A DNA stretch of 64,000 nucleotides from Aureimonas populi. Lineage in GTDB: Bacteria > Pseudomonadota > Alphaproteobacteria > Rhizobiales > Rhizobiaceae. This document shows positions 59,470-64,000 of this stretch, in pieces (position 1 is the stretch's first letter; every line of letters starts with the position of its first letter). The position numbers and the translations under genes are program-made. The DNA lies in assembly GCF_017815515.1 (NCBI RefSeq), contig NZ_CP072611.1, forward strand, positions 744,001 through 808,000, in the 5' to 3' direction. Under the pieces are notes generated by a model. That model did not search any database, was not told the DNA's origin, and worked only from the letters and a program-made list of their open reading frames with translations.

Positions 59470-60668
59470 GCGCCCTTCTCGACGGCGTTCGCGTCCTCGA
59501 CCTCACCACGGTGGTCGTCGGCCCCGTCTGCACATGGCGGCTGGCGCAATACGGAGCAGAGATCATCAAGCTCGAATCGCCGGGCGGGGACCTGATGCGC
59601 GGCCTGGGCGGGCCGTCGCCCTCCGGCCGGCATTCGGGCGCCTATCTTCACATGAACCGCGGCAAGCGGAACATCTGCCTCGACCTGAAGAAGCCCCAGT
59701 CGCGCGCCGCGCTGGACCGCCTGATCGAATGGTGCGACGTCCTCGTCTGCAACATGCGCCCCTCGGCGCTCCGGCGTCTCGGCCTCGATGCCGAGACGGT
59801 GCGCGGGCAGTATGCGGACAAGATCCACTGCACCATCACCGGCTATGGCGAGGACGGGCCCTATGCGGGCCAGCCCGCCTATGACAGCGTGGTCCAGGGC
59901 GCCTCGGGCGTGGCGGGCCTCAGCCTCCTGCGCGACGGCGCCCCCAGCTACGTGCCTCTCTTGATCTGCGACCATGTGGTGGGGGAGATCGCCGCCGGGG
60001 CGATCATGGCCGCCCTGGCCGGCCGCGATCGCGGAGGAACCGGCGCCACCCTCGAGGTGCCCATGTTCGAGACGATGGCGGGCTTCGTCCTGCAGGAGCA
60101 TCTCGCCCAGAAGAGCTTCGATCCGCCGACCGGGCCGGCCGGCGACCGGCGCCTGCTGAACCCCAACAACAGGCCGCTGCGGACCGCCGACGGCTGGATT
60201 TCCGTCACCGCCAACACGGACCCGCAGGTCAGGGCGTTCCTCACCGCCGTGGGCCGGCAGGAGCTTCTGGACGATCCGCGCTTTGCGAGCGTTGCCGCGC
60301 GCGCCGAAAATGTCGACGAATGGTTCGCGGTGCGGGGCGCGGCGCTGTCGAGCAAGACCACCGCCGAATGGATGGCGCTGTTCCTGGCCGCCGATGTCGC
60401 CGCCATGCCCTGCCATACGCTCGACAGCCTGATCGAGGACCCGCATCTGTCGGCGGTCGGAATGCTCGCTTCCGAAAGCCATCCCGAGGAAGGCGCCGTG
60501 ACCGCCATCCGCTCCTCGGTCATCGTCGATCGCAGGACGCTGCCCTTGCAGGACGCGGCCCGCGGCCTCGGGGCCGACACCGCCCCCATCCTTTCCGGCC
60601 TCGGCTTCGACGAGGACTGGATCGCCGCGGCCATCGCGGCGGGCGCCGCTGTCGGCGGGCCGGACTGA
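59466..60668 (+). CDS. CaiB/BaiF family (class III) CoA-transferase
   Basis: 400 residues. Family start VRVLDLTTVVVGPVCTWRLA, AEIIKLESPGGDLMRG, NRGKRNICLDLKKP, and GYGEDGPYAGQPAYDSVVQG. The catalytic Asp is Asp169 in LLICDHVVGE, the same position as in formyl-CoA transferase. It moves CoA between carboxylic acids. GTG start coupled to the hydratase stop. The acceptor is probably the acid brought in by the divergent TRAP system; the family also includes racemases and lyases, so the reaction is inferred. Confidence 0.9.
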   Translation: MSALLDGVRVLDLTTVVVGPVCTWRLAQYGAEIIKLESPGGDLMRGLGGPSPSGRHSGAYLHMNRGKRNICLDLKKPQSRAALDRLIEWCDVLVCNMRPSALRRLGLDAETVRGQYADKIHCTITGYGEDGPYAGQPAYDSVVQGASGVAGLSLLRDGAPSYVPLLICDHVVGEIAAGAIMAALAGRDRGGTGATLEVPMFETMAGFVLQEHLAQKSFDPPTGPAGDRRLLNPNNRPLRTADGWISVTANTDPQVRAFLTAVGRQELLDDPRFASVAARAENVDEWFAVRGAALSSKTTAEWMALFLAADVAAMPCHTLDSLIEDPHLSAVGMLASESHPEEGAVTAIRSSVIVDRRTLPLQDAARGLGADTAPILSGLGFDEDWIAAAIAAGAAVGGPD

Positions 60669-60760
60669 GCCCCATGGGCGGCGCGGGCTTTCAACACACC
60701 AATGCCGGCCTGCCGATCCCGGCCGACCGGGCGCATGGCCATCGACGAGGGAGGAAACGT

Positions 60761-60784
60761 ATGCCTGAGGGAGAACGGTCTTGA
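60761..60784 (+). other. Seven-codon mini-ORF coupled to the SDR start
   Basis: ATG CCT GAG GGA GAA CGG TCT TGA, preceded by the strong site GAGGGAGGAAACGT. Its stop overlaps the TTG start of the SDR gene (TTGA at 60781-60784), so ribosomes ending here could restart at the SDR. A real leader peptide, or an annotation artefact of a mis-called base, are both possible. Confidence 0.35.
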
Positions 60785-61563
60785 GCAAGGGGCTTCTGGA
60801 AGGAAAAGTCTGCATCGTGACGGGCGTCTTCTCGGAGCGGGGAATCGGCTTCGCCACGGCGCGCCTCTTTGCGGCGCACGGCGCACGCGTGGCCATGGTC
60901 GACATCGCCTTGGACGAGGAGCGCGAGGTCGCCCTGCGCGAGGCCATCGCCCAGGCCGCCGGGCCGGGCGCGGTCGTAAAAGGGTACAAATGCGACCTGT
61001 CGTCCGAGGAGGAATGCGCGCGGCTGGCCGATGCGGTGGAAAGCCGCTTCGGACGGATCGATGTCGCGCTGAACGGCGCGGCCATCGTCGTGGCCAAGCC
61101 GACCATGGAGATCTCGTCGGCCGAGTTCGACCGGATGACGGCCGTCAATCTTCGCGGCACCTTCAACTTCTGCCAGGCGGTGCTGGCCAAGATGCTCGCC
61201 AGGCGGGCCGGCTCCATCATCAACCTGGCCTCCGTGGCGGCGCAACGCGGCGGAGGGCTCGTCGGCGGCGCGCACTACGCCGCGTCCAAGGGCGGGGTCG
61301 TCAGCTTCACCAAGTCCATCGCGCGCGAATTCGGCCCGCAGGGCATAAGGGCCAATGCGGTCTGCCCCTCGCTGACAGAGACCGCCGTGCTCGACGGCAA
61401 GATTTCCCGCGAGCAGATCGACGAGATCATCTCCGCCATTCCCATGCGGCGGGCCGGGACGCCGGACGACATCGCCGGCGCATGCCTGTTCCTCGCTTCC
61501 GACCTGTCGAGCTACGTCACCGGCGCGACGATCGACGTCAACGGCGGAAGCCACATTCACTGA
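60781..61563 (+). CDS. Short-chain dehydrogenase/reductase
   Basis: 260-residue classical SDR: cofactor loop VTGVFSERGIGFATARLFAA, Asn in LNGAAIVV, Ser in NLASVAAQRG, YxxxK as HYAASKGG, and C-terminal SSYVTGATIDVNGGS. The acidic Asp after strand 2 (MVDIALDE) suggests NAD rather than NADP. It probably oxidises the hydroxyacyl product made by the hydratase. The start is a rare TTG with GAGGGAG upstream, coupled to a seven-codon mini-ORF. Confidence 0.9.
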   Translation: MSKGLLEGKVCIVTGVFSERGIGFATARLFAAHGARVAMVDIALDEEREVALREAIAQAAGPGAVVKGYKCDLSSEEECARLADAVESRFGRIDVALNGAAIVVAKPTMEISSAEFDRMTAVNLRGTFNFCQAVLAKMLARRAGSIINLASVAAQRGGGLVGGAHYAASKGGVVSFTKSIAREFGPQGIRANAVCPSLTETAVLDGKISREQIDEIISAIPMRRAGTPDDIAGACLFLASDLSSYVTGATIDVNGGSHIH

Positions 61564-61604
61564 CCCCCTCGCAACGCATCACAATCCGGCAGCGGAGAAC
61601 GACC

Positions 61605-62030
61605 ATGAAAATGGACCTGCATCACGTCAATATCTGCGGCACCGACGTGCCGCGCCTGCGCGCCTTCTATTCGCGCGTCTTCGGCCTTGCGGAGGCGGCC
61701 ACGAGCAGCGGCGACCAGATCGCCAGCCATGGCTATGACGAGGACGTGGCCTTCCTGTCCGACGGCAAGGTCGAGTTCCATCTGGCCAAGCGGGACCTTG
61801 GCGTCAGCTACCGCACGAAGCAGCCGGTCAACCCCCTGGACCGTGGCCATATCGCCTTCCGCACCGACGACATCGAGGCCTTCAAGAAGCGGCTGACGGA
61901 AGAGGGCGTGCCGTTCGCCGACTATGGCGAGTGGGCGATCAAGGGCTGGTACCAGATCTTCTTCCAGGACCCGGAAGGCACGATCATCGAAGTCCACCAG
62001 GCCGATTACGTGGCGCCCGAGGCCCGGTAG
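61605..62030 (+). CDS. VOC-family (glyoxalase/dioxygenase-like) protein
   Basis: 141-residue single VOC module pair. Metal ligands fit the family: His7 (MDLHHVNICG), His82 (RGHIAFRTDD) and Glu129 (DPEGTIIEVHQ). Members are epimerases, lyases, isomerases or dioxygenases on metal-chelated oxoacids; methylmalonyl-CoA epimerase shares the fold. GGAG lies 7 bases before the ATG. It closes the hydratase operon, so an isomerase or lyase step on the pathway acid or CoA ester is plausible. Confidence 0.85.
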   Translation: MKMDLHHVNICGTDVPRLRAFYSRVFGLAEAATSSGDQIASHGYDEDVAFLSDGKVEFHLAKRDLGVSYRTKQPVNPLDRGHIAFRTDDIEAFKKRLTEEGVPFADYGEWAIKGWYQIFFQDPEGTIIEVHQADYVAPEAR

Positions 62031-62056
62031 GCGGCGGCAGCCGCTCTCGCCGATGC

Positions 62057-64000
62057 TCAGCGGATCAGCGCGTCGAGGATGCGCACGCCCCGGCCCGCCG
62101 GCAGCACGGCGACGGGGTTGAGATCGAGCGCGGCGATGTGGTCCCCATAGGTCTCGCCGAGCCGGGAAAGGGCCGCGACAGCATCGGCGAGCGCCGGAAC
62201 ATCGCAGGCGGGCGCGCCGCGATAGCCGGCCAGGAGCGGGGCGAGCTTCGTTCGGCCGATCATCGCGAGGGCAGCGTCGCGATCCACCGGCAGAAGCTCG
62301 AAGGCCGCGTCCGCCACGAGTTCCACCATTACGCCGCCGATGCCCACCACGACGCCGAGCCCGAACGGCTCGTGGCGGACCAGCCCCACCAGCGCCTCGA
62401 CGCCGCCGGACACCGTCTCCTGGACGAGGACGCCATGCAGTTCGGCCTGCGGCGCGTAGGCGCGGGCGTTGCGCATGATCTCCTCGAAGGCGCGCGCGGC
62501 CTGCCCGGCGTCGGCGATGGCGAGACGCACGCCGCCCGCCTCCGTCTTGTGCGGCAGGTCCGGCGAGGCGATCTTCATCACCACCGGATAGCCGATCGCC
62601 CCGGCTGCTGCGGCGGCCTCCCGAGCCGATGCGGCAAGCGTCTCGCGCGTCACGGGCAGGCCGTGCGCGGCGAGGAACGCCTTCGCCTCCCCTTCCGAAA
62701 GGCGCTTGCCGGACGAGAGGACGGCGCGCCAGCGCGGATCGGGCTCCTCGCGTGCCGTACATGCCGGAATGGGCGCCTCGCCCCGCGGCATCACATGCGC
62801 AATCGCCTTCAGCGCGGCCCGCGTGCCGTTGAGGACGAGGATGCCCTGCCCGGCCCGTTCGCGAAAGAGGCGATGATGGCCGGCGGACAGATTGCTCATC
62901 AGGACGGTCGGCATCCGCGCGCCGGCGGCGAAATCGGCGATCGCGCCGGCGATTCCCAGATACTCCCCCGCCCCCGCCTCATCGAGGCCCGGCGGCGCGT
63001 CCTGCGCGGCCACGATCAGCCCGATGGCCGGATCGGCCGCCACCGCTTCCAGCACACGCGTATAGACCGAGGCGTCGGCGAAGACGGCGCCGGTGGTGTC
63101 GAGCGGGTTCTGGGGTGTCGCGAAGGGCGGCAGCACGGATGTCAGTGTCGCGACGGTGCGCGGAGAGAAGGCCGGGAGAGCCAGGCCGTTCTCCTGCGCG
63201 ATGTCGGCGACATGGGCGACCCCGCCGCCGCTGACCCCGATCACGGCAACGCCGCCGCGCGCGGGCCGGCGGTGGAGCCCGATGCACAGCGCCGCCGTCT
63301 CGACGAATTCGTCCATGTCGCCGACCTCGATGACGCCGGTGCGCCGGAACAGCGAGGCATAGGCCTCCGCGCTGCCGGCCAGCGCGCCCGTATGGGCGGC
63401 CGTGGCGCGCTGGCCGGCGGCCGAGCGCCCGGCGCGCAGCGCGATGACCGGCTTTCCGGCGGTGTTCACCGCCTCCATCGCGCGGGCGAAGGCCGATGGG
63501 TCGCGCAACGCCTCCATGACGAGGCCGATGGCGCGCGTCTGATCGTCCCCGGCCAGGAAGGCCAGATAGTCGGGCAGGTCGCTCGCCGCGCCGTTGCCGC
63601 AGGAGACGACCGTGCTCAGGCCCAGCCGCCCCGTACCGGAGAGCGCGATCGCGCTTGCTCCCGAATGCGACACCAGTGCCAGCGCACCGGGCGCCAGCGT
63701 GCCGGACAGGGTGGACGAATAGAGCGCCGCGCCCGAATGCAGGTTGAACAGGCCAAGGCAGTTGGGGCCGCAGACCGCCATGCCGTGGCGCCGCGCGATG
63801 GCGACCAGTTCGTCCTGGCGCTCGCGCCCGGCCGCGTCCAGCTCGGCAAAGCCCGAGGCGAGCACGACGGCGGCCTTGATTCCGGCGGCCCCCGCCTCCT
63901 CCAGCACGCCGTTGACGTGCTGCGCGGCGATGGCGAGCACGGCGACGTCCGGCGTGCGGTCGAGATCGGCGATGGAGCGCGCCGCCGGGAGGCCGAAGAC
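62057..64000 (-). CDS. NDP-forming acyl-CoA synthetase, N-terminus cut by window edge
   Basis: 648 residues visible and the frame is open to the end of the window, continuing upstream as FGLPAARSIADLDRTPDVAV. CoA-binding Rossmann part, succinyl-CoA-ligase-like part (HGMAVCGPNCLGLFNLHSGA, ALVSHSGASAIALSGTGR), catalytic-loop RATAAHTGALAGSAEAY with the phosphorylated His, and the ATP-grasp domain (AIGYPVVMKIASPDLPHKTE, GIGGVMVELVADAAFELLPV). It makes acyl-CoA from acid, CoA and ATP with release of ADP, or the reverse. It is convergent with the VOC gene 26 bases away. It probably serves the same acid pathway. Perhaps 50-90 residues are missing. Confidence 0.88.
   Translation of the reverse strand, partial: VFGLPAARSIADLDRTPDVAVLAIAAQHVNGVLEEAGAAGIKAAVVLASGFAELDAAGRERQDELVAIARRHGMAVCGPNCLGLFNLHSGAALYSSTLSGTLAPGALALVSHSGASAIALSGTGRLGLSTVVSCGNGAASDLPDYLAFLAGDDQTRAIGLVMEALRDPSAFARAMEAVNTAGKPVIALRAGRSAAGQRATAAHTGALAGSAEAYASLFRRTGVIEVGDMDEFVETAALCIGLHRRPARGGVAVIGVSGGGVAHVADIAQENGLALPAFSPRTVATLTSVLPPFATPQNPLDTTGAVFADASVYTRVLEAVAADPAIGLIVAAQDAPPGLDEAGAGEYLGIAGAIADFAAGARMPTVLMSNLSAGHHRLFRERAGQGILVLNGTRAALKAIAHVMPRGEAPIPACTAREEPDPRWRAVLSSGKRLSEGEAKAFLAAHGLPVTRETLAASAREAAAAAGAIGYPVVMKIASPDLPHKTEAGGVRLAIADAGQAARAFEEIMRNARAYAPQAELHGVLVQETVSGGVEALVGLVRHEPFGLGVVVGIGGVMVELVADAAFELLPVDRDAALAMIGRTKLAPLLAGYRGAPACDVPALADAVAALSRLGETYGDHIAALDLNPVAVLPAGRGVRILDALIR

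Overview
The window is GC-rich, gene-dense DNA from an alphaproteobacterium, most likely a member of the Hyphomicrobiales (Rhizobiales). The evidence is a rhizobial-type succinoglycan-like exo gene set (exoY, F, Q, P, A, M, O, L, K and T homologues), putative RirA (TGA-N9-TCA) and Irr-like operators in front of a siderophore operon, two TRAP carboxylate transporters, and many ATGA or GTGA stop/start overlaps. No rRNA, tRNA, CRISPR array, insertion sequence or prophage was seen. The family within the order cannot be fixed from this window alone.

Layout. (1) 1-3051, minus: an amidase cut by the window edge and a periplasmic peptide-type ABC substrate-binding protein. (2) 3333-10252, minus: a compact operon for a petrobactin-type 3,4-catecholate siderophore, asbA - asbBC (fused) - asbDE (fused) - asbF, behind a probable iron-responsive promoter. 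(3) 10613-15769, plus: a GNAT acetyltransferase, then a small chaperone-usher pilus locus with spore-coat-U subunits and an unusually short chaperone. (4) 15818-23771: an argininosuccinate-lyase-like protein with a signal peptide, remnants of a divergent tetR/ridA pair, a GntR regulator with a DapA-like lyase/aldolase and an atypical SDR, and a TRAP transporter. (5) 24835-30549, minus: a lasso-peptide cluster consisting of a 46-residue precursor, B1 (PqqD-like), B2 protease, C cyclase, an HPr-kinase-like tailoring kinase and an ABC exporter. A nucleotidyltransferase gene of the type found near such clusters is divergent from it. (6) 30945-53554: a large exopolysaccharide locus covering initiation (ExoY), assembly (seven or more glycosyltransferases), flipping (ExoT), polymerisation (ExoQ), chain-length control and export (ExoP, ExoF), trimming (GH16) and precursor supply (GalE, Ugd). 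(7) 53723-64000: an IclR regulator, a second TRAP transporter, and a divergent operon of hot-dog hydratase, CaiB-type CoA-transferase, SDR and VOC protein, followed by an NDP-forming acyl-CoA synthetase that runs off the end.

How the parts fit. The asb genes carry every step from 3-dehydroshikimate, citrate and spermidine to a petrobactin-like product, but no uptake receptor or exporter lies nearby. The lasso cluster contains a kinase and a precursor that ends in Ser, which fits the C-terminally phosphorylated class. The exo locus lacks the pyruvyl-, succinyl- and acetyl-transferase genes of succinoglycan but has UDP-glucose dehydrogenase, so a glucuronic-acid-containing acidic polymer is the simplest guess. 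The right-hand TRAP/CoA cluster looks like import and CoA-dependent breakdown of an unidentified carboxylic acid.

The strongest candidate for a new system is the lasso cluster at 24835-32090, whose precursor does not begin its predicted core with the usual small residue and whose nucleotidyltransferase gene is translationally coupled to exopolysaccharide genes. The fused, apparently dual iron-regulated petrobactin operon is second.
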